Notes: generated from the letters alone by a model not told the origin. A DNA stretch of 64,000 nucleotides from Cyclobacteriaceae bacterium (GCA_019638355.1 JAHBTY010000003.1:459325-523324); one strand, 5' to 3'. Positions 18,606 through 27,497 are shown, counted from the first letter of the stretch. A program made the numbers and translations.

Positions 18606-19971
18606 TTCCTGCGGCCATTCGGATACGCCAGTTGGATGGGTACAGGTTGTTGGTGCGATTGCCCAGGTGATTTACCCAGCCCAGGTTTTGATTTTTAAAG
18701 CGAACCAATCCAAAACCTTTTAAGCCCTCGCTTATGGTTAATGCATCTTTCCGTAAATAAGCAATTGCATCGGCTTCATTCAGATCGGTTGTTTGAAATG
18801 CATTTCCGTTAATAGCGTTTGACAGGGCAAACGCGTGCTCCGGTATCAACTTATCGTGCTTCAATTCAGCAACAGCCGTTCCTTTTCCAAGTGGATAAAA
18901 AAGTTTACTAATCCATTCTACTTCACCAGCTACTGAAACCGGAATTTGAATAATCAGATCATCGTGTTGACCCCACTGAAACAGATTTGGATCATCAACC
19001 CATGGTTTGATTCGATCGATAATCTTAGCGGATGGTGCATTGAGCTTTCCACCGGTTTTGATTCGTGTGCTTTCGGTGGTTTCTCGCTTAATCATGGCTG
19101 AAATAAAAAAACCTTCACCTTGTACCCGGTGTGGGTAAAAGCGATATCCCAATGATTGACGAAACGAAATTGTTTCTACGTTCCATTCCGGCTGAAGCTG
19201 TACAGAAAAAAAATCAATATCATGAGCACCGGCCCAGGCATCCAGGTTTTCTTCGTTCTCATGCTTGTTATAAGTGCAGGTGCTGTAAATCAATAAACCA
19301 TTTTGCTTTAAAGCCGGCCAAACATCATTTAGAATTCTTCGTTGGCGTTGGCTGCAAAGTGTCACATTATCTTCCGACCATTCAGAGCATGCTGCAGGAT
19401 CTTTTCGAAATAATCCTTCGCCCGAACAGGGCGCATCTACCAGAATAATATCGAAGTAACCGTTCAATTGTTGAAAAGCGGAGGGATCGGAATTAGTTAC
19501 AATTACATTGGCGTGCCCCCACTTCTGAATATTCTCCCACAGTACCTGAGCGCGCGAACGAATTACTTCATTACTTATTAGTAGTGAGTCAGGCGAAAGC
19601 AGACTTAGCAAGTGTGTGGACTTACCACCGGGGGCGGCACATAAATCCAACACCCGCAAAGGTTTGGTTAAATCTGCTGCTTGCCTTACAACTTGTTCCA
19701 AAAAAAGAGAACTGGCTTCTTGCACATAATAAGCTCCTGCATGAAACAGCGGATCGAGTGTAAATACAGGACGCTCATTCAAATAATAGCCATAGTTACT
19801 CCAGGGCACCGGTGGTAAATAAACTTTATGTTTAGCCGGATTAATCCGAATGGAAACCGGTGTAGTTTGCAGGTGTGCATGTGCAAACATATCCCAGTGT
19901 ATTCCCAAACTATTTTTCATGCGGGTTTCAAATGCATGCGGAAAAGAAAAATGCCGGGGCTGATTGTTCAT
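18586..19971 (-). CDS. rRNA cytosine-C5-methyltransferase (RsmF/Nol1-Nop2-Sun family)
   Basis: A 461-residue RNA m5C methyltransferase. Motifs in order: 'SIRINPAKH', SAM-binding 'LDLCAAPGGKSTHLL', the cysteine-bearing 'VDAPCSGEGLFRKD', and 'IYSTCTYNKHENEENLD' with the catalytic cysteine. The C-terminal part fits the RsmF-type RNA-binding extension ('GFGLVRFKNQNLGWVNHLGN'). E. coli RsmF modifies 16S rRNA C1407; that exact site is inference here. The gene is divergent from fahA and convergent with the transporter, overlapping its end by 20 bases. Confidence 0.92.
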   Translation of the reverse strand: MNNQPRHFSFPHAFETRMKNSLGIHWDMFAHAHLQTTPVSIRINPAKHKVYLPPVPWSNYGYYLNERPVFTLDPLFHAGAYYVQEASSLFLEQVVRQAADLTKPLRVLDLCAAPGGKSTHLLSLLSPDSLLISNEVIRSRAQVLWENIQKWGHANVIVTNSDPSAFQQLNGYFDIILVDAPCSGEGLFRKDPAACSEWSEDNVTLCSQRQRRILNDVWPALKQNGLLIYSTCTYNKHENEENLDAWAGAHDIDFFSVQLQPEWNVETISFRQSLGYRFYPHRVQGEGFFISAMIKRETTESTRIKTGGKLNAPSAKIIDRIKPWVDDPNLFQWGQHDDLIIQIPVSVAGEVEWISKLFYPLGKGTAVAELKHDKLIPEHAFALSNAINGNAFQTTDLNEADAIAYLRKDALTISEGLKGFGLVRFKNQNLGWVNHLGNRTNNLYPSNWRIRMAAGTNPLPE

Positions 19972-20044
19972 AGTAAAGATGCGCGGTTCAAGTAAAGTAA
20001 AAATTTTAAATTAATTTCGGCTTTGCCATCATAATTCAAAACTT

Positions 20045-21319
20045 ATGCAACTAGCTGCTAATAATCCGGAATTAAAAAGTTGGGTTCATGTTCCAACCGG
20101 ATCTGATTTTCCAATCCAAAATTTACCATTTGGCATTTTTAAAACTCCGTACCTAAGTGCAGTAGCGGGTGTAGCCATTGGCGATTATGTACTGGATCTG
20201 GTGTACTTGCATGAAAATGGTTACTTCGATGGCTTGGGTTTACCACCTGGTATTTTCAATCAAAAATACTTGAATGATTTTATAGCCTTAGGTCGTAAAA
20301 CAACGCGGGCTGTGCGCAACCGGGTGTCGGAATTGCTGCGTGCCGATGTGGACGAACTTCAGCAAAATATTGCAGCGCGCGAAATTGCACTTATACCTGT
20401 AAGCGAGGTACAGATGCAACTGCCAGTGCAGATTCCGAACTACACTGATTTTTATAGCAGCGAAGAACATGCTACCAACGTGGGCAGTATGTTTCGCGAT
20501 CCTAAAAATGCATTGCTTCCCAACTGGAAACATTTGCCGGTGGGTTATCATGGACGAGCATCTTCTATTGTTGTTTCCGGAACAAACCTCCATCGGCCTA
20601 AGGGGCAGATAAAACTTCCGGATTCAGATTTTCCGGTGTACTGCCCATCTCAAAAATTAGATTTTGAGTTAGAGTTGGCTTTTATAACTTCTAAAGCAAA
20701 TTCGTTAGGAACGCCTATTTCTACAGGGGAAGCTGAAGATTATGTTTTTGGTTTTGTTTTATTTAATGATTGGAGTGCACGCGATATTCAGCAATGGGAA
20801 TATGTGCCCCTGGGGCCTTTTCTTGGAAAAAACTTTGGCTCTACCATTTCGCCCTGGATTGTTACCCTTGATGCTTTGGAACCATTTCGTGTTGGTGGCC
20901 CCTTACAATTTCCGCATGTGTTGCCATACCTGGCATTTGAAGGGAATAAAAACTTTAATATTCAGCTCGAAGTTTTGATTCAACCAGGAGCCGGTGAAGC
21001 AACCACAGTCTGCCGATCAAACTCAAAGTATTTATACTGGAATATAAATCAGCAATTGGCTCATCATACGGTTAATGGTTGTAATATACAAGTTGGTGAT
21101 TTATATGCTTCAGGTACTATTAGTGGCCCATCACCAGGTTCATTTGGTTCGTTGTTGGAGTTGAGTTGGAACGGCCAACGACCATTGCAGTTAGCAAATG
21201 GCAAAACTCGAAAATTTCTGGAAGATGGCGATACAGTAATCATGAAAGGATATGCTGAGGGTAACGGAGTTAGAATAGGCTTTGGGTTGTGCTACGGTAA
21301 AATACTTCCAGCTGTATGA
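20045..21319 (+). CDS. fahA: Fumarylacetoacetase
   Basis: A 424-residue hydrolase that splits fumarylacetoacetate to fumarate and acetoacetate, the last step of tyrosine breakdown. An N-terminal SH3-like domain precedes the catalytic FAH domain. The active-site set is complete: Asp135, Glu208, Glu210 and Asp242 as metal ligands and His142 as the base, each nine positions beyond the mouse enzyme's residues. No other homogentisate-pathway gene is nearby, so the route must be completed elsewhere. Its stop overlaps the start of the next small membrane gene (ATGA). Confidence 0.97.
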   Translation: MQLAANNPELKSWVHVPTGSDFPIQNLPFGIFKTPYLSAVAGVAIGDYVLDLVYLHENGYFDGLGLPPGIFNQKYLNDFIALGRKTTRAVRNRVSELLRADVDELQQNIAAREIALIPVSEVQMQLPVQIPNYTDFYSSEEHATNVGSMFRDPKNALLPNWKHLPVGYHGRASSIVVSGTNLHRPKGQIKLPDSDFPVYCPSQKLDFELELAFITSKANSLGTPISTGEAEDYVFGFVLFNDWSARDIQQWEYVPLGPFLGKNFGSTISPWIVTLDALEPFRVGGPLQFPHVLPYLAFEGNKNFNIQLEVLIQPGAGEATTVCRSNSKYLYWNINQQLAHHTVNGCNIQVGDLYASGTISGPSPGSFGSLLELSWNGQRPLQLANGKTRKFLEDGDTVIMKGYAEGNGVRIGFGLCYGKILPAV

Positions 21320-21748
21320 AACGGGCGTGGTTTTTATTACTGATTGGATTAGCGGTGGCCGATGCCTGGCTTATTGCAAAACCAAATTTATTGGGCAAGC
21401 TTGGTTTCATAATTTATAAATACCATTACCTGCGCACATTTCCGCGGGCTTTATTTACGGTTGCATTGGTGATGGGTACGGTGCTGGTGTTAACCGAATT
21501 TCTTGTTTGGATAAACCAAAGGCAACTACTTTCGCGCAAAGCTGTTCTGTTTTTTTTTAAGTGCCATGGTAGTGTTGTTTGTATTCGCGTTAATAAAAAC
21601 CGCACTCGATTTTCAAAGTTGGTCGTACAGCCACGCAGGTTACAAACTAAAATATGGTGCATACCTGTTGCCCGTTATCTTAATTTCAATTGCGGGTTCA
21701 GGTTTCATTCGTGCATTCAGGTTTAAGCCGGGTTTTCTGCTTCGCTAA
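21316..21748 (+). pseudogene. Small four-helix membrane protein split by a frameshift in a T9 run
   Basis: The ATG at 21316 overlaps the fahA stop. The first frame encodes three hydrophobic helices up to 'LSRKAVLFFF' and then, after a run of nine T (21550-21558), switches to polar junk until a stop at 21726. Reading with one T fewer continues smoothly as 'LSAMVVLFVFALIKTALDF' and ends at 21748, giving a coherent protein of about 143 residues with a fourth helix pair and a basic C-terminus. The cause may be a sequencing or assembly error, a real mutation, or transcriptional slippage. The family is not recognised. Confidence 0.8.
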
Positions 21749-21764
21749 TAAATAAAAAACTTTT

Positions 21765-22628
21765 ATGATTATTCAACCATCCGACTTACCTGTTTCCAAG
21801 CTTCAGGCTTATTTACAAAGTGCCGTAGCACCGCGCCCAATTGCTTTTGTAAGTTCAATTGATTTACAAGGCAATGTAAACCTAAGCCCGTTCAGTTTTT
21901 TTAACCTGTTCAGCATGAATCCCCCCATTCTGATATTTTCTCCGTCTAGAAGAGTGCGTGATAATACAACCAAACATACGTTGCAGAATGTGTTGGAGGT
22001 ACCTGAAGTTACAATCAACATTGTTTCGTATGCGATGGTAGAACAAACTTCTTTGGCAAGCTGCGAATATCCCAAGGGGGTAAACGAGTTTAGTATGGCT
22101 GGCTTTACCGCCAAGTATTCACAAAAAATTAAGCCACCTTATGTGGCAGAATCACCCGTATCGTTTGAGTGTAAGGTAAACCAGGTGTTGCCTTTGGGCG
22201 AAAAAGGTGGTGCCGGTAATCTTGTTATCTGCGAGGTGTTATTAATGCATATTCAGGATTCAGTATTGGATGAAAACAGGATGATTGATCCTTACAAACT
22301 GGATGTAGTTGCCCGCATGGGTCAGAACTATTACAATCGTGCGCAAGGCGAAAGCATTTTTACCGTTCCAAAACCCAACGAAAAAATAGGCGTAGGCTTT
22401 ATAGCAATTCCGGAAGCGGTTAAAAACAGTACGGTTTTAACGGGCAATGATCTGGGTAGGCTGGGTAATATTGAAACACTTCCCACGGAAGTGGAATTGA
22501 AGGATATGCGAAATAATGCTGAATGGCAGCAAACTTCAGCGAAGGGCATGGAAGCCTTGCATCATCTGGCAAAACGGTACCTCTTTGAAGGTAAGATTTC
22601 CGAAGCCTGGAAAGTATTATTAGCCTGA
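21765..22628 (+). CDS. Flavin reductase-like FMN-binding protein
   Basis: A 287-residue protein of the flavin reductase-like/flavoredoxin family. 'VAPRPIAFVSSIDLQGNVNLSPFSFFNLFSMNPP' (about residues 21-54, split here only as a description) contains the usual 'RPIAxVST' and 'NLAPFSxF' FMN-binding signatures. Its length exceeds the ~200 residues of simple flavin reductases, with an extra C-terminal helical part after residue 200. Such proteins bind FMN and often support aromatic-compound oxidation. It follows fahA and the broken membrane gene on the same strand, which would suit aromatic catabolism, but this is inference. Confidence 0.88.
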   Translation: MIIQPSDLPVSKLQAYLQSAVAPRPIAFVSSIDLQGNVNLSPFSFFNLFSMNPPILIFSPSRRVRDNTTKHTLQNVLEVPEVTINIVSYAMVEQTSLASCEYPKGVNEFSMAGFTAKYSQKIKPPYVAESPVSFECKVNQVLPLGEKGGAGNLVICEVLLMHIQDSVLDENRMIDPYKLDVVARMGQNYYNRAQGESIFTVPKPNEKIGVGFIAIPEAVKNSTVLTGNDLGRLGNIETLPTEVELKDMRNNAEWQQTSAKGMEALHHLAKRYLFEGKISEAWKVLLA

Positions 22629-22631
22629 TTG

Positions 22632-23612
22632 CTAGGCCTTATACATTACAGCTTTTACTGCTTTTACAGTACGTTCTACATTTGGTAGAATAGCTTGTAT
22701 TAAAGTAGGCGCATAAGGTAGCGGAACATCCATGCTATTGATGCGATGAATGGGTGCATCCAGGTAATCGAAGGCGTGCTTTTGCACGTGGTAGGTAAGC
22801 TCGGTTGAAATGGATGACAATGGCCATGCTTCTTCAACAATTACCAACCGGTTGGTTTTCTTTACCGATTCCACCACGGTGGCGTAATCAATAGGCCGTA
22901 CCGTGCGTAAATCCACCACCTCTGCCGAGATTCCTTCTTTCTCCAATTCCTGCGAAGCAGCCAATGCCACTTTCATAATTTTGCCAAACGAAACAATCGT
23001 TACATCGGTGCCAGCCCGCTTTACATCGGCAACACCAATCGGAATCAGGTATTCTTCTGTGGGTACTTCGCCTTTATCGCCATACATCAATTCAGACTCC
23101 ATAAAAATTACAGGGTCGTTATCGCGAATGGAAGTTTTTAACAAACCTTTGGCATCATATGGATTAGAGGGCACTACTACCTTTAGTCCAGGTGTATTGG
23201 CAAACCAGTTTTCAAAATTCTGAGAATGTTGTGCGCCCAGCTGGCCGGCATTTCCGGTAGGCCCGCGAAATACAATCGGGCAGTTGTATTGTCCACCGGA
23301 CATAGATAGAATTTTGGCAGCTGAATTAATAATCTGATCGATGGCTACCAATGAAAAGTTAAAAGTCATGAATTCTATAATAGGACGGAGGCCATTCATG
23401 GCTGCTCCGGTACCAATTCCGGCAAAGCCGAGTTCGGCAATGGGTGTATCAATTACTCTATCAGGGCCAAACTCATCTAACATACCCTGGCTTACTTTGT
23501 AAGCGCCATTGTATTCGGCAACTTCTTCGCCCATTAAAAAGATGCTGCCATCGCGCCTCATTTCTTCGCTCATGGCTTCACGTAGCGCTTCTCTGAATTG
23601 AATTTCTCTCAT
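22632..23612 (-). CDS. pdhB: Pyruvate dehydrogenase E1 component, beta subunit
   Basis: A 326-residue thiamine-pyrophosphate-dependent transketolase-type subunit. It shows 'FREALREAMSEEMRRD' at the N-terminus, 'GEEVAEYNGAYKVSQGM' with the glutamate that activates TPP, 'PIAELGFAGIGTGAAM', and the C-terminal 'RINSMDVPLPYAPTLIQAILP'. It forms the E1 heterotetramer that decarboxylates pyruvate; the alpha subunit and E2/E3 are not in this window. A branched-chain 2-oxoacid dehydrogenase is less likely given the strong PdhB motifs. It converges with the flavoprotein gene three bases away. Confidence 0.93.
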   Translation of the reverse strand: MREIQFREALREAMSEEMRRDGSIFLMGEEVAEYNGAYKVSQGMLDEFGPDRVIDTPIAELGFAGIGTGAAMNGLRPIIEFMTFNFSLVAIDQIINSAAKILSMSGGQYNCPIVFRGPTGNAGQLGAQHSQNFENWFANTPGLKVVVPSNPYDAKGLLKTSIRDNDPVIFMESELMYGDKGEVPTEEYLIPIGVADVKRAGTDVTIVSFGKIMKVALAASQELEKEGISAEVVDLRTVRPIDYATVVESVKKTNRLVIVEEAWPLSSISTELTYHVQKHAFDYLDAPIHRINSMDVPLPYAPTLIQAILPNVERTVKAVKAVMYKA

Positions 23613-23858
23613 AGCTGCCGTTAGTTTGGAAAGCCCGTAAAAATAGGTAGCTAAATCCTCAGGTTAAAACGAAAAGGTTGTTTTTTTAACCAAGAAATGC
23701 ATTTAACCGTGATTAATTATAACCTTTTTTTGAGTTGGTTGATCTTACACGGATGTAGCCCAAGCTTGTTCCTCAAAAAATAATACTGGCCGCCACAACC
23801 AGGAACAATAAGGCCATGTAAAGAAATCAGGCAAATCACCCAGTTCGCAAAGAGCAAC
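23613..23858. other. Intergenic region, no gene seen
   Basis: About 250 bases between pdhB and the terminator of the OmpA/TPR gene. It contains only short open frames without start context and no TAnnTTTG match that I could find for pdhB. I see no RNA gene or repeat in it. Confidence 0.6.
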
Positions 23859-23888
23859 AAAAAACCCCGGCTTAAAGCCAGGGTTTTT
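23859..23888 (-). terminator. Intrinsic terminator of the OmpA/TPR lipoprotein gene
   Basis: A near-perfect hairpin (about 13-14 pairs, one wobble) of A-rich/C-rich against G-rich/T-rich arms around a TTAA-centred loop. It ends in a T tract on either strand, 24 bases past the stop of the minus-strand gene. Confidence 0.8.
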
Positions 23889-23911
23889 GTATTTACAGGT
23901 AATCTTTTTAG

Positions 23912-25675
23912 TTACTTCAATGCATTCCGGAACGATTCGGTAGTTGCAAACTTAGTAAACTCAAGATCGGTAAGTGCTTTTTCTTTTAAAGAAGAATCGA
24001 TGCGTACGGCACTGGTCAGGTTGCTCACCACAGCATCGCCATTACCCTGGCGTGCGGCAGCAACAGCTGCACCATAATAACCAATAGCCAAGTTGTTGTT
24101 TTTACGGGTAGCTTCGGCAAATGAGGAGGCTGCATTGCTGAAATCTTTGTTTAGCAATTGAGCTAAACCTTTATTGAATAGGTTTACATCGGTATCCACA
24201 GCTGATGAGGTTGAACTTACAGCAGCGCCATAGTTTGCCATGTAAATTTCAGATGCACCTTTAACACCGTTTACACCACGGGTTACTTCATTGCTGGCAC
24301 CGCGCAATGCTTTAGTAGCATGGCTATAAGCTTTGTAAGGATTACCCTTCCATAACGCAATGGTTGCGAGGTTAGCATGTACTTCAGGAGTTTCTTTTAG
24401 TTTGGCAGCAATTTCCAATTGTGCAGCAGCTTTATCCACCAGGCTGGTGTTTCCTTGAATGGCTTGTTGCAGGTAAGCAGCGCCCAGGTTATTGTGTGCA
24501 TTCCAGTTGCTTCCTTTTTTGGTAGCAGCTTCGTAATAGGAAACTTTTTCTTCTAATGAAGGAGTAAGCGTGGCAGCATACATTAATTCTTCAAATGTAA
24601 GTGCATCGGCTGAAGCCTGGCCAGAAGCAATTTGTTTGGCCAATACTGAAATTTCGGCATCGGTTTTCTTTTCTTTTACTTTCAGAATTTCAGTTTTGGC
24701 TGCGCGCAAGCCTGGATATACATCTCTGAAAACTTTATTGTAGGTTTTTAATTTTTTCATGGCTTTTTCCTGAGCCTCGAAAGAGCCGCCACCGTTAATA
24801 ATGTTGAGGTACTCTGATTTTTCGTCAGACGAAATTTTATCGTAAGCAGCAAGAGCGTTTTTGAACTCAGTCCAGTCATCAACTACTGGCTTCAAAATGA
24901 ATTTAATTTCATCGGCCTGTCCTTTGTAGTCGTACTTCTTCATTTGGGCGCGATAGAATTTTTCAATCGCCTTGGCACGCTCTTCAGAAAGTTTAGAGTT
25001 AATACGCTCAGCACCTTCGGGTGAGTGGGTACCGGTAATCGTTACTGTGCGGGTTACATTTTTAGAAGCGATAAACGCATCTAATTGTTTTCCCTGGTCA
25101 GCTTTAATTTCGCTGGTGCGAAGTACAGAGCGGCCTCTTTCGAAAATGAAATTCGGGATAACCACAGGTGTTAACTCTTCCTGATTATTATATCCGTGAT
25201 CTGCAAAAGCAGCGTAGTATGAGTTTTGAACCAGTTTCGATGTTGTGATTACTCCAGTAGCTACGGTAAGACGCGGAGTAGTTTTTGATTTGGTTCCTTT
25301 GGAGGCAACACCTTGTATTTCTACGGTACCAACTTTATACGCATCCTGATAGGGGAACATTTGTTTCTTGGAAACCTTAATTTGTTCTGTAGCGCTATTC
25401 GGATAATCTTCTGAACGGAAAGCGGCAGGATCAAGGGCTAGTTCATTTTCGCCATACTTGTAAAAAGTATTAAGCGTATAAACCGTTCCTTTCTTTAACA
25501 TTTTAACAGGCAGGTTGCCGTTAATGTCAAATACTACCGTGTCTTTGTGTACCTCAAGCGGGTTTGGATTTACTTCCAATTTTTGCTCCTTGGCAGCTTT
25601 GATCATTTGAGGGAGGGTACATCCTGTAAAGGTTAGCGCCCCGATGATCACGAATGCGTAAAATAATTTTCTCAT
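23912..25675 (-). CDS. OmpA-family lipoprotein with C-terminal TPR repeats
   Basis: A 587-residue envelope lipoprotein: signal with 'LTFTGC' (Cys19 lipidated), an N-terminal beta-rich region to about residue 190, an OmpA-like peptidoglycan-binding domain ('ERGRSVLRTSEIKADQGKQL', 'THSPEGAERINSKLSEERA') at about 195-270, a helical linker, and tetratricopeptide-like repeats from about 375 to the end ('AHNNLGAAYLQQAIQG', 'AIGYYGAAVAAARQGN'). Having OmpA in the middle and TPRs at the end is unusual compared with the classical C-terminal OmpA. A good promoter and strong terminator suggest a highly expressed single gene. Confidence 0.88.
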   Translation of the reverse strand: MRKLFYAFVIIGALTFTGCTLPQMIKAAKEQKLEVNPNPLEVHKDTVVFDINGNLPVKMLKKGTVYTLNTFYKYGENELALDPAAFRSEDYPNSATEQIKVSKKQMFPYQDAYKVGTVEIQGVASKGTKSKTTPRLTVATGVITTSKLVQNSYYAAFADHGYNNQEELTPVVIPNFIFERGRSVLRTSEIKADQGKQLDAFIASKNVTRTVTITGTHSPEGAERINSKLSEERAKAIEKFYRAQMKKYDYKGQADEIKFILKPVVDDWTEFKNALAAYDKISSDEKSEYLNIINGGGSFEAQEKAMKKLKTYNKVFRDVYPGLRAAKTEILKVKEKKTDAEISVLAKQIASGQASADALTFEELMYAATLTPSLEEKVSYYEAATKKGSNWNAHNNLGAAYLQQAIQGNTSLVDKAAAQLEIAAKLKETPEVHANLATIALWKGNPYKAYSHATKALRGASNEVTRGVNGVKGASEIYMANYGAAVSSTSSAVDTDVNLFNKGLAQLLNKDFSNAASSFAEATRKNNNLAIGYYGAAVAAARQGNGDAVVSNLTSAVRIDSSLKEKALTDLEFTKFATTESFRNALK

Positions 25676-25709
25676 GATTTTAAATTATAGGTTACCAGTA
25701 AATGAGGGG

Positions 25710-25742
25710 CAAAGTTAACTTAAAACCCCTTTTTTTGTGCAA
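25710..25742 (-). promoter_or_regulatory. Bacteroidota-type promoter for the OmpA/TPR lipoprotein gene
   Basis: On the minus strand a TTG at 25740-25742 (-33 region) and TAACTTTG at 25710-25717 (-7 box) are separated by 22 bases. The -7 box is about 35 bases upstream of the ATG. Both elements fit the phylum's TTTG...TAnnTTTG pattern. Confidence 0.55.
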
Positions 25743-25795
25743 TAATAGCTAAAAAAATAACAAGCTTGCCCCTTATTTACAGCACCTTAACGCCT

Positions 25796-25803
25796 TATAT
25801 TTG
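25796..25803 (+). promoter_or_regulatory. Putative -7 box (TATATTTG) for the PspC-like gene
   Basis: TATATTTG matches TAnnTTTG exactly and lies about 80 bases before the PspC-like ATG. A TTG occurs at 25766-25768, but the 27-base spacing is longer than usual. Confidence 0.35.
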
Positions 25804-25882
25804 CAGACTTAACATTTAGTCGGTAAATCGGCATTTACTTAGGTAAACGGAAGATAAAGCGGTTTTTTTAGCTACTGGTTGT

Positions 25883-26110
25883 ATGGCAGGACTGATAAAA
25901 GAAATTCAGTTTTTTTTTGAGAAGCAGGCATTTGGTGTATGTACTATGCTGGGCGAAAAAATGGGCATTGCTACCTCATCCATCCGATTGTTTTTTATTT
26001 ATACTTCTTTCCTCACGTTTGGTTCACCCCTGATCATATATCTATCGATTGCATTTGTGTTAAATATGCGGAGGCATTTGCGCAGGCGCAGTACCATTTG
26101 GGATTATTAA
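25883..26110 (+). CDS. PspC domain protein
   Basis: A 75-residue protein with the PspC fold: 'QAFGVCTMLGEKMGIATSSIRLFFIYTSF' covers the 'GVxxGLAexxgixxxxvRl' family motif and a transmembrane helix, and a second hydrophobic helix (SPLIIYLSIAFVLNM) precedes an arginine-rich tail. PspC proteins sit in the inner membrane and take part in envelope stress responses in other bacteria; the partner Psp genes are not here. Its stop overlaps the convergent glycosyltransferase stop in a TTAA tetramer. Confidence 0.88.
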   Translation: MAGLIKEIQFFFEKQAFGVCTMLGEKMGIATSSIRLFFIYTSFLTFGSPLIIYLSIAFVLNMRRHLRRRSTIWDY

Positions 26111-27114
26111 ATCCTGAAATCGGTGAAATACTTTTTACCGAACAGGTAATACCCGAATAGAACTGACCCTTTGTAAATGGTTGGAATAGTTTTTTTTGAC
26201 GATGACCCTCGTTTGAAGTAATCACGTTTCAGGTGCCAAAAAAAACTTCCATGCGCTTTCAATACAGCTAAACAATCATCTCCAGAGCCCCCCAACAAAA
26301 ATTTTAATGCGGCAAGCCAGTCCAATACCACCCTTACGGGGATTTTCCAAACCAACTGCATGGCCGGAAGGTTTTTGAGAAGCAGGCTCAGGCCATTCCG
26401 AAAATTAAAGTAGGTTTTTCGTGGGTTTGATTTTGCCAGGGTGCCACCGCCTACATGGTAAACTTTTGAATGGCCGGTGTAGTATATCGATTGTCCGGTT
26501 AGCTGAATTCGCCAACACAAATCAATCTCTTCCATGTGTGCAAAAAAATCTTCATCAAAACCTCCGTGTCGATGAAAAACCTCTGATTTGATAAACAGAC
26601 AGGCACCCGTTGCCCAGAAGATGGGACAAGTATCGTTATATTGATTCTGATCTTTTTCGAGCGTATTGAAAATACGACCGCGGCAGAACGGATAGCCGAA
26701 ACTATCCACAAAGCCGCCAGCTGCTCCGGCATACTCAAACTCATTTCGGGTATGAAAGGAAACTATTTTGGGTTGTGCCGCTGCGATATTGGCATCTTGC
26801 TTTAGTATTTGAATAACAGGTTCAATCCAGCCGGGGGTAACTTCAACATCGGAATTGAGAAGTACGTAGTAGGTAGCCTCCACTTGCTTTAGTGCTGCAT
26901 TGTATCCACCACAGTAACCTTTGTTGGACTCTAATTGAACGATTTCAATTTTGCCCTGAAAATTTTCTGTTAAGAAGTTTACTGAATCATCGGTGGAGGC
27001 ATTATCTGCAACAACAATTTTGGCAGTGCCACTATTGGCAATCACCCCTGGCAAAAATTGTTGCAGGAAGTGTCTTCCGTTGTAGTTCAGAATAACAACG
27101 GCTGTTTCGGTCAT
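26107..27114 (-). CDS. Family 2 glycosyltransferase
   Basis: A 335-residue GT-A-fold glycosyltransferase: 'AVVILNYNGRHFLQQFLPGV' at the start, 'VVADNASTDDSVNFL', 'GGYNAALKQ', the acidic 'LLNSDVEVTPGW', and 'EEIDLCWRIQLTG' as the likely catalytic base region. This subgroup resembles rhamnosyltransferase-like enzymes using nucleotide sugars in the cytoplasm. The C-terminal hydrophobic segment could associate with the membrane. Its start overlaps the ybaB stop by 4 bases, making a two-gene unit; the link to a nucleoid-associated protein is probably only positional. Confidence 0.9.
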   Translation of the reverse strand: MTETAVVILNYNGRHFLQQFLPGVIANSGTAKIVVADNASTDDSVNFLTENFQGKIEIVQLESNKGYCGGYNAALKQVEATYYVLLNSDVEVTPGWIEPVIQILKQDANIAAAQPKIVSFHTRNEFEYAGAAGGFVDSFGYPFCRGRIFNTLEKDQNQYNDTCPIFWATGACLFIKSEVFHRHGGFDEDFFAHMEEIDLCWRIQLTGQSIYYTGHSKVYHVGGGTLAKSNPRKTYFNFRNGLSLLLKNLPAMQLVWKIPVRVVLDWLAALKFLLGGSGDDCLAVLKAHGSFFWHLKRDYFKRGSSSKKTIPTIYKGSVLFGYYLFGKKYFTDFRI

Positions 27115-27446
27115 CCCATCAGGCTACTTAAATCCATACCTGGAATATTTGGTAGCAAACCTTCGGTTGCTTTTTTAAGTTCTTCTTTGGCCAGTACTTC
27201 AGCTTCATCCGAGGCTTTGTTAACAGCCGCTACCACCAGATCTTGTATCAGTATTTTGTCATCAGCTTTTAGTATGGCTGCATCAATATCCAGCGCCAGC
27301 AGTTGTTTCTTTCCATTAACAGTGGCTTTCACCATGCCTCCCCCAGCCTCACCGGTAGCATTTACTTTTACAAGATTGTCCTGTGCTTCTTTTATTTTGG
27401 TCTGCACTTCTTTCATGCGCCCCATCATTTTCATCATGTCGAACAT
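27111..27446 (-). CDS. ybaB: YbaB/EbfC family nucleoid-associated protein
   Basis: A 111-residue cytoplasmic DNA-binding protein of the YbaB/EbfC family. The N-terminal 'MFDMMKMMGRMKEVQTKIKEAQDNL' helix, the 'ATGEAGGGMVKATVNGKKQLLALDID' beta segment and the C-terminal 'GLLPNIPGMDLSSLMG' are characteristic. In other bacteria it sits next to dnaX-recR; here it heads a unit with a glycosyltransferase. Confidence 0.95.
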   Translation of the reverse strand: MFDMMKMMGRMKEVQTKIKEAQDNLVKVNATGEAGGGMVKATVNGKKQLLALDIDAAILKADDKILIQDLVVAAVNKASDEAEVLAKEELKKATEGLLPNIPGMDLSSLMG

Positions 27447-27471
27447 ACTTAGAATTTTTTATACGCCTACA

Positions 27472-27479
27472 CAAAGATA
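27472..27479 (-). promoter_or_regulatory. Putative -7 box (TATCTTTG) for ybaB
   Basis: The minus strand reads TATCTTTG, matching TAnnTTTG, 26 bases upstream of the ybaB ATG in the short gap after the T9SS cargo gene. No -33 TTG is evident. Confidence 0.4.
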
Positions 27480-27497
27480 AACGAAAGGCGAATGGGC

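Noticed and set aside
20045..22628. Full tyrosine catabolic operon
   Set aside because: Only fumarylacetoacetase is recognisable. No homogentisate dioxygenase or HPPD gene is present in the window.
23613..23911. Possible small RNA or tRNA between pdhB and the OmpA/TPR gene
   Set aside because: I found no cloverleaf or promoter for it. The only structure is the terminator at 23859-23888.
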